Assembly: GCF_028713855.1 (NCBI RefSeq)
Contig: NZ_JAQTNN010000014.1
Span: 1-64,000 of the forward strand
Reading direction: 5' to 3'
DNA from: Sulfuricurvum sp.
GTDB taxonomy: Bacteria > Campylobacterota > Campylobacteria > Campylobacterales > Sulfurimonadaceae
Length of the DNA stretch: 64,000 nt
The notes below the pieces were generated by a model. The model was given only the letters and a program-made list of their open reading frames with translations, searched no databases and was not told where the DNA came from. A program made the position numbers and the translations under genes. This document shows, piece by piece, positions 54,606 to 63,304 of this stretch; the first letter of the stretch is position 1; every line of letters begins with the position of its first letter.

Positions 54606-55112
54606 ATGAAACTTTTAAAAAATAGGACAATCGCTTTACTGTCAATAAGCTTATTTCTTCCAGCTATTGTGTTTGGTCATGGGGATCATCATGATGAAAT
54701 GAAAAGTAAAGAAATGGTTTCTAATCAGACAGTACACGCATATGAAACTATTAATAGTGAATACATTAAAAGCATAAAACCTATTATTGAAAAAAAATGT
54801 TTTGACTGTCATGGAAATACAACACAATACCCTTGGTATTATAAGGTTCCAGGTATTAAACAGATGATTGATTATGATGTCAAAGAGGCAAAAAAGCATC
54901 TGGATATGAGTAAAAACTTCCCTTTTATTTCTCATGCAACACCGTTGAAAGATTTAGAGAGTATAAAAAAAGTTACTATTGAGGGTGATATGCCACCACT
55001 TCGCTATGTTCTTGGACATTGGGATTCTCGTTTAAGTGAGAGTGAGAAGCAAACTATTGTCACGTGGAGTAAAAATTCTATAGCAACCTTAAAGGGAGTT
55101 CATAATGAATGA
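54606..55112 (+). CDS. Periplasmic haem-binding domain protein (cytochrome c-like)
   Basis: The 168-aa protein has a signal peptide (IALLSISLFLPAIVFG), a His-rich start (HGDHHDEM) and one CxxCH haem motif in KKCFDCHGN, followed by MPPLRYVLGHWDSRLSESE. This is the Haem_bd pattern. Covalent haem attachment and electron transfer next to the oxidase are inferred. Overlaps the SHOCT gene by 8 bp. Confidence 0.8.
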   Translation: MKLLKNRTIALLSISLFLPAIVFGHGDHHDEMKSKEMVSNQTVHAYETINSEYIKSIKPIIEKKCFDCHGNTTQYPWYYKVPGIKQMIDYDVKEAKKHLDMSKNFPFISHATPLKDLESIKKVTIEGDMPPLRYVLGHWDSRLSESEKQTIVTWSKNSIATLKGVHNE

Positions 55113-55296
55113 ATATAGTATACATGAAATGGGATTTGGGTGGTTAATTGTACTGCTTGTCATCATTCTAATCTTATACGTTATAAATAATAATAAAGAA
55201 GAGCAATCAGCCCAAGATATACTGGATAAGCGGTATGCTAATGGCGAGATTGATGATACAGAGTATAAAATAAAAAAAGCTGATCTAGAAAAATAA
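55105..55296 (+). CDS. SHOCT-domain small membrane protein
   Basis: This 63-aa protein has one hydrophobic helix (FGWLIVLLVIILILYVI) and a C-terminal SHOCT motif (SAQDILDKRYANGEIDDTEYKIKKADL). Such proteins are common next to copper ATPases; function is unknown, perhaps oligomerisation. It lies 13 bp upstream of the ATPase. Confidence 0.82.
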   Translation: MNEYSIHEMGFGWLIVLLVIILILYVINNNKEEQSAQDILDKRYANGEIDDTEYKIKKADLEK

Positions 55297-55309
55297 TCGG
55301 AGGCGTATT

Positions 55310-57589
55310 ATGGATATTAATAAACATAGCTGCTGTAAAAAGGATGAAGCTAATAGCAAAAATGCTATTTATACGTGTCCCATGCATCCAAAAATTCGTC
55401 AAGATCACTCTGGAGCATGTCCAAAATGTGGTATGGCTTTAGAAAAAGAAATAGAGACAACTCAAAGTATCAGCACGCAGTATACCTGCCCCATGCATCC
55501 TGAAATCATACAAGATCATCCCGGAAGCTGCCCCAAGTGCGGTATGGCGTTAGAACCTATGATGCTTGAAGCGGTTGATGATACTACTGAACTGGATTAC
55601 ATGACAAAACGGTTTTGGATCAGTACAATCCTATCCCTGCCTGTTTTTATCGTTGCTATGATAGCTGATTTGGCTCCGAAATTACTGCCTGATGCTATTA
55701 GTATGCAAAGCGTTCAGTGGTTTGAATTTCTTTTAGCCACTCCGGTTGTTCTTTGGGGTGGCTGGCCTTTTTTTCTTCGAGGGTATAATTCGGTTAAGAC
55801 ATGGAATTTAAACATGTTTACCCTTATTGCTCTTGGTGTCGGCGCAGCTTATCTTTACAGTCTTGTTGCACTTTTTTTACCTGCAATATTTCCACCCCTT
55901 ATGCAAACCAAAGAGGGGATGGTTCATGTTTATTTTGAAGCTGCAGCTGTAATTACCACTTTAGTACTTTTAGGACAGGTGTTAGAGCAAAATGCACGCA
56001 GTAAAACCAACAGCGCGATCAAAACACTGTTAAACCTTGCACCCAAACAAGCACATCGTATCATTGATGAAAATGGTAATGAAGAGGATGTCAGTCTTGA
56101 ATTGATTCACGTTGGTGATAAACTGAGAATCAAACCGGGTGAAAAAATCCCCATTGACGGTGTGGTCTTAGATGGACAAAGTAATCTTAATGAATCGATG
56201 ATAACAGGAGAACCGATACTGGTTCCAAAAAGTACCGGAGACTCCCTAATCGGTGCAACACTCAATAAAAATGGGACACTGATAATGCAAGCGCAACGAG
56301 TAGGTAGTGATACCATGTTGGCGCAAATCGTCCAGATGGTTGCCCTCGCTCAGCGTTCACGCGCTCCGATTCAAAAACTAGCCGATACTATATCGGGCTA
56401 TTTTGTACCGGCAGTTGTGCTATCTGCCGTGCTATCTTTTATCGGATGGTATTTTTTTGGACCTGAACCCCGCTTAGCGTACGCGGTTGTCGCAGCTGTT
56501 GCGGTATTAATTATTGCCTGTCCCTGTGCACTGGGACTGGCTACGCCAATTTCAATCATGGTGGGTACAGGACGCGCAGCTCTCATGGGAATTTTGATCA
56601 AAGATGCCAAAACCTTGGAAACCATGGAAAAAGTCAATACGCTCGTGGTCGATAAAACGGGTACGCTAACCCAAGGCAAACCCAAAGTGACCAGTTTTAT
56701 CACAGTGAATGGTTTTGATGAAAAAGAGCTTATTCGCTATGCGGCAAGTTTGGAACGTGCGAGCGAACACCCTTTGGCGGATGCTGTGATTGAACACGCT
56801 AAAACCATGGAAGTAGCGCTTACTGAAGTTGCTGATTTTAATTCCATTACCGGCAAAGGTATCGAAGGCACCATTGATACTAAAAAAATCGTACTAGGCA
56901 GTGAGCCTTTTTTACAAAGCTTAGGCATCTCAACACACACCATCACACAAAACGCCGATATTTTACGTAATGAAGGGAAAGGGGTCATCTTTATGGCTGT
57001 AGAGTCGCAATTTTGCGCCCTAATCGCCATAGAAGATCCAATTAAACCTACCTCTATAGAAGCCATCAAAGAGCTACAAGCTCAGGGGATCAAAGTGGTA
57101 ATGCTCAGTGGAGACAATGAAAATACGGCCAATGCAGTTGCACGAAAACTCTTCATCGAGGACGTATATTCCAATATTATGCCTGATGGAAAAGCAAATG
57201 TGATTCAACAATTGCAAGCAAACGGCGCAATAGTTGCCATGGCAGGGGATGGAATCAATGACGCGCCCGCATTGGCACAAGCCGATGTAGGAATTGCTAT
57301 GGGAACAGGTACGGACGTCGCTATAGAAAGTGCCGGTGTGACGTTAATCAAAGGTGATTTAACGGGGATAGTCAAAGTATTAAAACTCAGTCGTGCCACG
57401 ATGAAAAATATTCGACAAAACCTCTTTTTTGCATTTATCTATAACATTGCGGGTATCCCCATTGCTGCCGGTGTCCTTTACCCATTTTTTGGGATATTAC
57501 TCTCTCCGGTTATTGCGGCTGCTGCCATGAGTTTCAGCTCTGTATCGGTAATCCTCAATGCTTTGCGTCTTAAAAATATTAAAATTTAA
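55310..57589 (+). CDS. Copper-translocating P1B-type ATPase with two zinc-ribbon-like HMBD domains
   Basis: The 759-aa pump starts with two repeats of the heavy-metal-binding pattern YTCPMHPxI...CPKCGMALE (21-45 and 58-83). The membrane part has CPC at 404-406 (IIACPCALGLATP), TGEP at 299-302, DKTGTLT at 448-454, the SEHPLADA histidine and GDGINDAPAL. These mark a Cu(I)/Ag(I)-type P1B ATPase; the HMBD form is typical of the CopB/CopA group with periplasmic export. It is the core of the cassette. Confidence 0.93.
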   Translation: MDINKHSCCKKDEANSKNAIYTCPMHPKIRQDHSGACPKCGMALEKEIETTQSISTQYTCPMHPEIIQDHPGSCPKCGMALEPMMLEAVDDTTELDYMTKRFWISTILSLPVFIVAMIADLAPKLLPDAISMQSVQWFEFLLATPVVLWGGWPFFLRGYNSVKTWNLNMFTLIALGVGAAYLYSLVALFLPAIFPPLMQTKEGMVHVYFEAAAVITTLVLLGQVLEQNARSKTNSAIKTLLNLAPKQAHRIIDENGNEEDVSLELIHVGDKLRIKPGEKIPIDGVVLDGQSNLNESMITGEPILVPKSTGDSLIGATLNKNGTLIMQAQRVGSDTMLAQIVQMVALAQRSRAPIQKLADTISGYFVPAVVLSAVLSFIGWYFFGPEPRLAYAVVAAVAVLIIACPCALGLATPISIMVGTGRAALMGILIKDAKTLETMEKVNTLVVDKTGTLTQGKPKVTSFITVNGFDEKELIRYAASLERASEHPLADAVIEHAKTMEVALTEVADFNSITGKGIEGTIDTKKIVLGSEPFLQSLGISTHTITQNADILRNEGKGVIFMAVESQFCALIAIEDPIKPTSIEAIKELQAQGIKVVMLSGDNENTANAVARKLFIEDVYSNIMPDGKANVIQQLQANGAIVAMAGDGINDAPALAQADVGIAMGTGTDVAIESAGVTLIKGDLTGIVKVLKLSRATMKNIRQNLFFAFIYNIAGIPIAAGVLYPFFGILLSPVIAAAAMSFSSVSVILNALRLKNIKI

Positions 57590-57608
57590 TCTGGAAAAAG
57601 GATATAAA

Positions 57609-57992
57609 ATGCTCTATACGATTACATCACAAGAAAGTATTGCCATAATTAAAGAAGAGATGGGAAGTAAAGCTAAAGAGGTGGGTTTTGGTATTTTAAA
57701 AGAATACAGTTTTAAAGAAATACTCCAAGAAAAAGGATATCCGATTGAAAGAGATATTTTTGTTTTTGAACTTTGCAATCCTGTTGCTGCGCAAGCTGCA
57801 TTAAAGACACACCCGGAAGTTTCTGTTTATTTACCTTGCCGTATTTCTTTATATGAACGAGATGGAGCCACTGTGTTAAGCACAATTGGTATTGATGAGA
57901 TATTAGATAGCTTTGACCTTGATAGTGAATTTAAAAGTCATATGAAAAATATTTTCAGTAACCTAAAAAAATTACTTGGGAGTTGGAAATGA
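57609..57992 (+). CDS. DUF302 family protein, copy 2
   Basis: The 127-aa product from ATG 57609 (RBS AAAAGGAT) shares with the copy at 38031 the segments KAKEVGFGILKEYSFKEIL, GYPIERDI and VFELCNP, plus LPCRISLYERDG and STIG. Identity is over half, so the two metal modules share this accessory. No signal peptide is present. It ends the copper cassette, 131 bp before the right repeat. Confidence 0.85.
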   Translation: MLYTITSQESIAIIKEEMGSKAKEVGFGILKEYSFKEILQEKGYPIERDIFVFELCNPVAAQAALKTHPEVSVYLPCRISLYERDGATVLSTIGIDEILDSFDLDSEFKSHMKNIFSNLKKLLGSWK

Positions 57993-58122
57993 CCCTGATT
58001 TTGGTAAGACCCATATTGTTATCAAAATTGCATATTGTAAATAGTAACGGATAAATGAACCCATTTGAGTTCGATGTAAGTGTATTGTTTGATTTACAAA
58101 AATTAGTTCAAGACTCTGAAAT

Positions 58123-58160
58123 CGCATAGGGAAAAAAACCTATTTGTAGGTTTATACCCA
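58123..58160 (-). repeat. Right 38-bp terminal inverted repeat
   Basis: Read on the minus strand, its outer part is TGGGTATAAACCTACAAA and its inner part TTTTTTCCCTATGCG, equal to the left copy save five mismatches. The CDF fragment on the minus strand runs straight into it. Confidence 0.88.
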
Positions 58161-58396
58161 ATAATAGCGGACAATGCCATACCGACCTGTACACGTCGAT
58201 GGAGACTCCATCCTATGGCAATAAGAATCAACAAATTGACCGCAGCATCTTCTAAAAAATCGATAGAATCGGCAAATAGCGATACGGAACCGATTTGAAG
58301 AGCTACACCGTATTCGACCCAAAAATAGGCAAAATTGAGCAGGGCGACCCAAAAGACCGCTTTTTTGAAGTGATTAGTTTGTAAGGCAGAGTTCAT
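58158..58396 (-). pseudogene. 3'-truncated CDF-family cation transporter fragment
   Basis: The N-terminal 80 residues (KAVFWVALLNFAYFWVEYGVALQIGSVSLFADSIDFLEDA and on) have the first helices and the S-x-x-A-D-S-x-D motif of cation diffusion transporters. Then reading enters the inverted repeat (GYKPTNRFF) and ends at 58103. A working CDF needs about 200 or more residues. It is a broken gene whose rest was lost at the cassette boundary. Confidence 0.82.
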
Positions 58397-58492
58397 AGAG
58401 TTCCATTTTCAAGACTCATTTCCATTAAAAAGAGATATGCAATCCAATATAAGGCGCTTGTGAAATCTCTTTAAGCAGGCAAATATATGCCA

Positions 58493-59281
58493 TTATACAC
58501 TTTTGAGACTTTTACGATAGAGCTTGATTGCCGATGCCGATAGTATCCCTGTAAGTCCGATGCGAAGCATTTCACTGGAAATGATCCCCATCATGGATTT
58601 ACCCAATGCCGCACCGACAATTGATCCGATAGCCATCCAGAGAATAAAGCGAAAATTCGGGCGTAATATTGCAAACGGCTCTTTCTTGCGATAACGTGAA
58701 AGTCCCACTAGTATCGTCGGCAAGCTGATCGCCAGACTTAGCGTCCCTGCAATCTTAATGTCCAAACCATATAACAACATAATTGTGGGGATGATAAGCT
58801 CTCCCCCCGCAACGCCGAGCATACTGCTAAAGAGTCCGATAACAAGCCCAGCGATGACACCGACGATCATTTGAACCATCGGGCTGCATTCGATATTTTG
58901 AGGAGCAAATGAAGACTCGCCGATAATGATTATTGCAAGAATGCCTAATAGAACGGCTACGATTTTATCGAGCTTTTTTTCATCAATCCGTGAAGCGATT
59001 CCCGCTCCAATAAACGCCCCCGTCAGTGAACCTGTTAGTAGCGTTAAGATAATTGGCAAATAGGGAATCAGCCAATCGATACTTTCCAACCTAAGAGATA
59101 ATGATGCGGCAACCGTTACAAGCGAGACGACGAGATTGATGACGACGGCATGGATTGTCGCAAAACCAAAAAGAAATGTCAAAACGGGTAGGCGAAATTC
59201 CGCTCCGCCAAGCCCCATTAGCCCGCCCAATATTCCGATCAATGCCCCCCAGAAGAAAGCCGATACGAGTTTCTTATTCAT
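58493..59281 (-). CDS. TauE/SafE-family permease
   Basis: This 262-aa protein has about eight membrane helices with the twin TauE half motifs: FFWGALIGILGGLMGLGGAEF at the N-terminus and VIGLFSSMLGVAGGELIIP in the second half. Family members export sulfite, taurine or related oxyanions. Its start overlaps the ModA-like stop by four bases, so the two are translated together. Confidence 0.88.
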   Translation of the reverse strand: MNKKLVSAFFWGALIGILGGLMGLGGAEFRLPVLTFLFGFATIHAVVINLVVSLVTVAASLSLRLESIDWLIPYLPIILTLLTGSLTGAFIGAGIASRIDEKKLDKIVAVLLGILAIIIIGESSFAPQNIECSPMVQMIVGVIAGLVIGLFSSMLGVAGGELIIPTIMLLYGLDIKIAGTLSLAISLPTILVGLSRYRKKEPFAILRPNFRFILWMAIGSIVGAALGKSMMGIISSEMLRIGLTGILSASAIKLYRKSLKSV

Positions 59282-60027
59282 TTAACGGCAAATCCGTATT
59301 TTTTCATAATCGCGTCCCCTTCAGGCGATTCAACCGTTAATAAAAAAGCTTTTGCCGCTTTATTATTTTCACCACGTTTGAGAAGTGCATATCCCTGAAT
59401 AATGTCAGGGTGTGCTTTCCCATCAATAAGGGCAAAATTTACTTGTTCCGCTATAACAGGAGCTTTGGCAATGGAGAGGGCAATAATGCCTACATCGGCT
59501 GCTCCGGTTTGAACGTATTGGGTAGCTTGTTGGATATTTTCACCAAAAACAAATTTGTCTTTTACTTTGTCATAAAGACCCAGGGATTTTAATGCGGCAA
59601 CTGCTGCTTGACCATAAGGGGCATGTTCGGGATTTGCAATAGCTATCTTTTTTATTTTATCACTTGCAAGAATAGAGAGATTATTGACGGGAATATTGCT
59701 TGATTTTAATGTCATTAGTCCGACACGACCAAGGGCGTAAGGTTTTACGTCACCTACGGCTAAGCCTTTTTCTTTAAGCTGTTTAGGATAATTCATATCA
59801 GCCGCAAAAAAGGCATCATAGGGAGCACCACTTTCAATTTGAGTAAGTGCTTTACCGCTTGAACCGAATTGAAAATTAATGGTTTCGGTTGGATATTTTT
59901 TGGCACATAAAGTTTGCATCTCTTTAAACGCATATGACAGATCAGAAGCGGCGGCGATATTGGCCGTGTCTGCAAAAGCCAAAGATGCGGTTGCCGTTAA
60001 AGCGATAAGAAAATGGGAAAGTTTCAT
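59278..60027 (-). CDS. modA: ModA-like molybdate/oxyanion-binding periplasmic protein
   Basis: The 249-aa protein has a signal peptide (HFLIALTATASLAFA) and a complete ModA pattern: ANIAAASDLSYAFKEM, GSSGKALTQIESGAPYDAFFAAD, ALGRVGLM, ANPEHAPYGQAA and VQTGAADVGIIALS. It should bind molybdate or tungstate. modB and modC are not in the window. A single half-site like a ModE target (ATATAACG, 60052-60059) lies upstream. It is coupled to a TauE/SafE permease instead of an ABC transporter. Confidence 0.85.
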   Translation of the reverse strand: MKLSHFLIALTATASLAFADTANIAAASDLSYAFKEMQTLCAKKYPTETINFQFGSSGKALTQIESGAPYDAFFAADMNYPKQLKEKGLAVGDVKPYALGRVGLMTLKSSNIPVNNLSILASDKIKKIAIANPEHAPYGQAAVAALKSLGLYDKVKDKFVFGENIQQATQYVQTGAADVGIIALSIAKAPVIAEQVNFALIDGKAHPDIIQGYALLKRGENNKAAKAFLLTVESPEGDAIMKKYGFAVK

Positions 60028-60106
60028 AAGTTAACCTCTATTTATTTTTTGATATAACGTATTATGCAAAAAATATTCTTGAATTCTTATATAAACTATT
60101 CGACCT

Positions 60107-60538
60107 TTATTTCTTTTTCATTTCATCGATAAACTCTTTGGCTTCATCCCCGCGTAAATAATCGGCAAGTCCCAGTAAACCGTCGGTAAGATAACGGCTT
60201 TTGTACCCTTTCAGGGTCAAATAAAGTCGAGCCATTTCCGCACGGTCATAGTGGGGACAGACGGTGACGATCGTTTTGTTTTTATCGAGCTCATTCAATC
60301 GATCAGGGAGTTCATTAAGAGGAATTTGTTTCATAAACGGAAAGCCCCATGATGATTGCTCTTCTTTAAAGCGGATATCGACAAACTCCACTTCCCCCAT
60401 TTTATAGAGTTCAATCGCTTCGAGGCTTTTGATTTTCATATCGGTACGTTCGTTGTAATCAAACCGTTTGAGATAGGCATCGAATGTCTCGGCACCCAGA
60501 GCGGATACGATGAGAAGAATCCATAAAATGCTCTTCAT
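60107..60538 (-). CDS. Periplasmic rhodanese-like protein
   Basis: From ATG 60538 (143 aa) a signal peptide (ILWILLIVSALGAE) precedes a rhodanese domain. The active-site loop reads VCPHYDRAEMA, with Cys as the sulfur acceptor, but the loop differs from the usual C-R-S-G. Sulfur transfer or redox sensing in the periplasm is possible. It begins 2 bases after the ferredoxin stop; the GTG at 60544 would overlap. Confidence 0.75.
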   Translation of the reverse strand: MKSILWILLIVSALGAETFDAYLKRFDYNERTDMKIKSLEAIELYKMGEVEFVDIRFKEEQSSWGFPFMKQIPLNELPDRLNELDKNKTIVTVCPHYDRAEMARLYLTLKGYKSRYLTDGLLGLADYLRGDEAKEFIDEMKKK

Positions 60539-60540
60539 TA

Positions 60541-61164
60541 TCACCCTTTATCGTGTTTGGACAAGGTCAGCCCTTCATTGTGTACAAGGGATAGCAAACG
60601 CTCCCCGATGGAGTCGAGTAATTCAGGGATGCCGATTAATGTCATTCGGATAACTCCCGGTGCCCCCTGTGTATGCTCCACGATCGAGGGGATGGCAATC
60701 GATAAATCGATCAAATCACATCCGCTCCCCTCTACCAAGGAACGCAATGCGCTTAAATTCAGTTTTTCAACTTCACCGGCGATTTCGAAGTGATGGCGTC
60801 CGATAGAGGGAGGCGTTTGGATGGCAACGTTGCGCTGAGCACTCTTTTCGCGGCGGGCATCGGCTTCTTTGTGGACGGTTGAGAAAATCTTGTGTTCCCG
60901 TTCGGCATTGAGGACGATAATCGGGTCTGGAAAGCCGATCGCATGGGTCGGGCAAATATTGGCACAAGTCGTACAGCCGACAACGCAGGCATAAGGGTCA
61001 TGGACGAGGGCTTTGCGTTTATGATCGATTTCGCCCATCGAATAGACGCTTTTTCCGCACGTCACAAAACAGAGTTCGCATCCGATACACGCTCCGGGAT
61101 TAACGCTAGGATACCACGGGATATCTGTTCGATCAATGCCGTGCCAAGTGGGTTTGTTTTCCAT
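60541..61164 (-). CDS. 4Fe-4S ferredoxin-like protein
   Basis: The 207-aa protein holds two clusters of Cys: CIGCELCFVTC and CVVGCTTCANICP, giving a bacterial-type 2[4Fe-4S] fold at about 26-80. A C-terminal region of 100 residues (VEKLNLSALRSLVEGSGCDLIDLSIAIPSIVEH and on) is unknown. It likely passes electrons for a sulfur or metal reaction, with the rhodanese gene next in the operon. Confidence 0.82.
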   Translation of the reverse strand: MENKPTWHGIDRTDIPWYPSVNPGACIGCELCFVTCGKSVYSMGEIDHKRKALVHDPYACVVGCTTCANICPTHAIGFPDPIIVLNAEREHKIFSTVHKEADARREKSAQRNVAIQTPPSIGRHHFEIAGEVEKLNLSALRSLVEGSGCDLIDLSIAIPSIVEHTQGAPGVIRMTLIGIPELLDSIGERLLSLVHNEGLTLSKHDKG

Positions 61165-61202
61165 GAGATGCTCCTTTGGAGATAGTGGTTTATTGTACTC
61201 TT

Positions 61203-62174
61203 TTATTCCTCATGCGTGTGTAAATCTGCCCGATGCCCGTTGCAATATCCCGCATTAGCATCATCGTATTTTGCCGTTTCGGGCTGGAGGAGAATGTGGG
61301 TCGCTCCGGCGTGGGAGAGATCATGACGGAGGGTTTCGATAACGGCTTCTACCTCTTTTAAATTCAGTGCTTCATCGAGGATAATATGAGCGGAGAAATA
61401 GCGCTCTTTGCTGGAGGGGCAATGCATATGGATATCGTGGGTCTGGCATACCATCGGATGGTTCATCACAATTTGTGAGAGTTTTTCAACTATCTTCGGA
61501 TCGGCACGATCCATCAGGCTCTCGAAGGAGCGTTTGAGAAGCTTGCTGCTGGCGATCAGAATAACTGCTGCAAATACCAGCGATAAAACTGAGTCGATCC
61601 ACGGTATTCCCCATAGGATCATCGCACCTCCGCCCAATACGACCGCAAGGGAGAGAATTGCGTCGCTGGCCATATGCCAAAATGCCGCGCGGACATTGAG
61701 ATCGTGCTCCTCTTCCTCTGCTTCGTCATCCTCATGGGTATGAACATGTGCGTGTCCTCCCAATATTATCGCACTGGCGGTATTGACGATCAGTGCGATA
61801 CCGGCGGTAATCATCATGAGCCATCCGTCCACCGGCATAGGATGGAGCAGTCGATCCACCGCCTCTACTGCTACCCAGATCATCAGAAGCGATAAAAATC
61901 CGGCATTGATAAAAGTCGCCATCATCTCAGAGCGAACATATCCGTAAGTCATTTCAGAGTTTGCAGGACGGGTTCCTAGTCCTAAAGCAATCGCCGTTAC
62001 GACGAGGGCGAGAACGTCGCTCAGATTGTGCCATGCGTCGGAGAGGAGGGCGAGCGAACCGCTGATAACCCCGACGGTACTTTCGATGATGACAATGGCG
62101 ATGTTGAGGGCGATGACTAGTCCGACACGGCGTTGATCGGGTGAGAGGTTTTTAATGAATGACACTATTGCCAC
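61203..62174 (-). CDS. Cation diffusion facilitator (CzcD/ZitB-like)
   Basis: This 323-aa exporter starts at GTG 62174 (RBS AAGGA). It has six helices with the Zn site pairs LSDAWHNLSDV and WHMASDAIL, a His-rich loop (HAHVHTHEDDEAEEEEHD) between TM4 and TM5, and a C-terminal metal-binding domain. It likely exports Zn or Co with protons. Intact, in contrast to the CDF fragment at 58.3 kb. Confidence 0.9.
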   Translation of the reverse strand: MAIVSFIKNLSPDQRRVGLVIALNIAIVIIESTVGVISGSLALLSDAWHNLSDVLALVVTAIALGLGTRPANSEMTYGYVRSEMMATFINAGFLSLLMIWVAVEAVDRLLHPMPVDGWLMMITAGIALIVNTASAIILGGHAHVHTHEDDEAEEEEHDLNVRAAFWHMASDAILSLAVVLGGGAMILWGIPWIDSVLSLVFAAVILIASSKLLKRSFESLMDRADPKIVEKLSQIVMNHPMVCQTHDIHMHCPSSKERYFSAHIILDEALNLKEVEAVIETLRHDLSHAGATHILLQPETAKYDDANAGYCNGHRADLHTHEE

Positions 62175-62186
62175 AATAATCCTTTT

Positions 62187-62786
62187 TTACTTGTCGCTCT
62201 CTAAATCTTGAGCACGGATAACACTTTTTTCTTTTGCTTCCATCTTGCTTCCGATACGAAAGCCCGCCGTAGCAAGAGCGATCAATCCAACTAAGATCAC
62301 CCATGTCGGAACATGGAGCAATTGAGGCAGGGTTTCCCTGTTTGCCCCTTTCGCCGCCGTATAAAGCCCTTGAAGATCATCAAAACTGAGTGCAAAAATA
62401 AAGACGCCTATCACCATCCCGATCATAAAAACGAGGGCGTCTAATCGGCCGCTGAAAAATCCGACGACCGAAGTACCGGGGCAATATCCCCCAACGGCAA
62501 GCCCGGCTCCCAAAAGTGCACCGCCAGCCGCCATCGCCCAAAAGAATGTGGTCTGTATTTTTAACGCATCAAATCGTACCCATCCAAGGATGTCAAAAAG
62601 CCATAATCCTGTTGCTGCTACCACAATAGCGACAAACATCACTTTAAAAACGCTCCAATCTTTAAAGGTAAACTGGGCGTTGAGTTTGCGGGGACTTCCA
62701 AGCCCCGATACTTCGAGAAAATAGCCGAAGAAAAAACCGGCAATAATGATCATAATGCCGCTGGTGTATTCAAGAGGAAAGTTCAT
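62187..62786 (-). CDS. YeeE/YedE (TsuA-like) half-size sulfur transport protein, second half
   Basis: From ATG 62786 the 199-aa product has membrane helices and the motif AVGGYCPGTSVVGFFSG with its key Cys. Together with the next upstream gene it covers the two halves of TsuA-type thiosulfate transporters. ATGA overlap links them. The larger frame reaching 63080 on this strand is the shadow of the first half. Confidence 0.83.
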   Translation of the reverse strand: MNFPLEYTSGIMIIIAGFFFGYFLEVSGLGSPRKLNAQFTFKDWSVFKVMFVAIVVAATGLWLFDILGWVRFDALKIQTTFFWAMAAGGALLGAGLAVGGYCPGTSVVGFFSGRLDALVFMIGMVIGVFIFALSFDDLQGLYTAAKGANRETLPQLLHVPTWVILVGLIALATAGFRIGSKMEAKEKSVIRAQDLESDK

Positions 62787-63304
62787 TGCCAAATCCTTCG
62801 CGTGATGAGTGAGACAACTATCCCGGCCACGAAAAATGCAATCAAAAAGACAAATGCAGCCACCGCCAGTGTTGCGCCGCCTGAGAGACCGAGTCCGCTG
62901 GTGCATCCGCGTGAGAGCTGTGCCCCAAAGCCGGTGAGTATCCCGCCGATCAAAGCCAATAGAATTCGCGCGGGTTTCCCTATGCTTTGTCCCCGTTCTA
63001 TCTTGAAGCGAAACCGTCTGCTCATCAAACTCCCTGCAAGCGCGCCCAAGGCTACCCCCGCAATCTCCCAGCTGATCCATTCATTCAGTGGGTTACCATC
63101 TCCCGTCATAGTGTAGAGAAAATTGTTATTCTCCGTCCATACAGGGATAACCGTATCGCTCAGCCATACGCTCAAACGGATAAAAAAGCCATTGGCACCA
63201 AGCCCATGCCCTGTGATAAGAAACATAAACATAAGGGCTAATCCAAGCCCTATGCCGGCAGTAAGAGGGGACAAAAACTCTTTTGGTGTTTTATTTTCCA
63301 TCAT
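62783..63304 (-). CDS. YeeE/YedE half-size sulfur transport protein, first half
   Basis: The 173-aa protein (RBS AGGAGCG) has helices and the signature GFGAQLSRGCTSGLGLSGGATLAVAAF with a conserved Cys. In single-chain relatives these halves are fused. Supply of thiosulfate or another reduced sulfur species is inferred from the family. First gene of the pair. Confidence 0.83.
   Translation of the reverse strand: MMENKTPKEFLSPLTAGIGLGLALMFMFLITGHGLGANGFFIRLSVWLSDTVIPVWTENNNFLYTMTGDGNPLNEWISWEIAGVALGALAGSLMSRRFRFKIERGQSIGKPARILLALIGGILTGFGAQLSRGCTSGLGLSGGATLAVAAFVFLIAFFVAGIVVSLITRRIWQ

Larger units (their letters stand above)
50734..58160. mobile_element. Copper-resistance cassette bounded by 38-bp inverted repeats, no transposase
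   Basis: The 7.4-kb segment between the inverted repeats holds cusF-like, TolC, multicopper oxidase, haem protein, SHOCT, copper ATPase and DUF302 genes, all on the plus strand. Both edges abut truncated genes (HTH antitoxin left, CDF transporter right), as expected of DNA moved by a transposase acting in trans or a former transposon. No transposase, resolvase or integrase lies inside, and no target-site duplication is visible (flanks GAAAG and ATAAT differ). The two flanks are different genes, so a deletion or recombination happened too. I cannot assign a family; a 38-bp repeat is reminiscent of Tn3-family ends, but the sequence does not start GGGG. Confidence 0.75.

Noticed and set aside
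50734-58160. Assigning the copper cassette to the Tn3 family
   Set aside because: Only the 38-bp length fits; the ends do not begin GGGG, and no tnpA or 5-bp duplication is visible.
60052-60059. ModE operator upstream of the modA-like gene
   Set aside because: Only one half-site (ATATAACG) is seen; the symmetric partner is missing.
62787-63080. N-terminal 98-residue extension of the second YeeE half
   Set aside because: The extension is Arg/Thr-rich out-of-frame translation of the first half; ATG 62786 overlaps the upstream stop in the normal ATGA manner.
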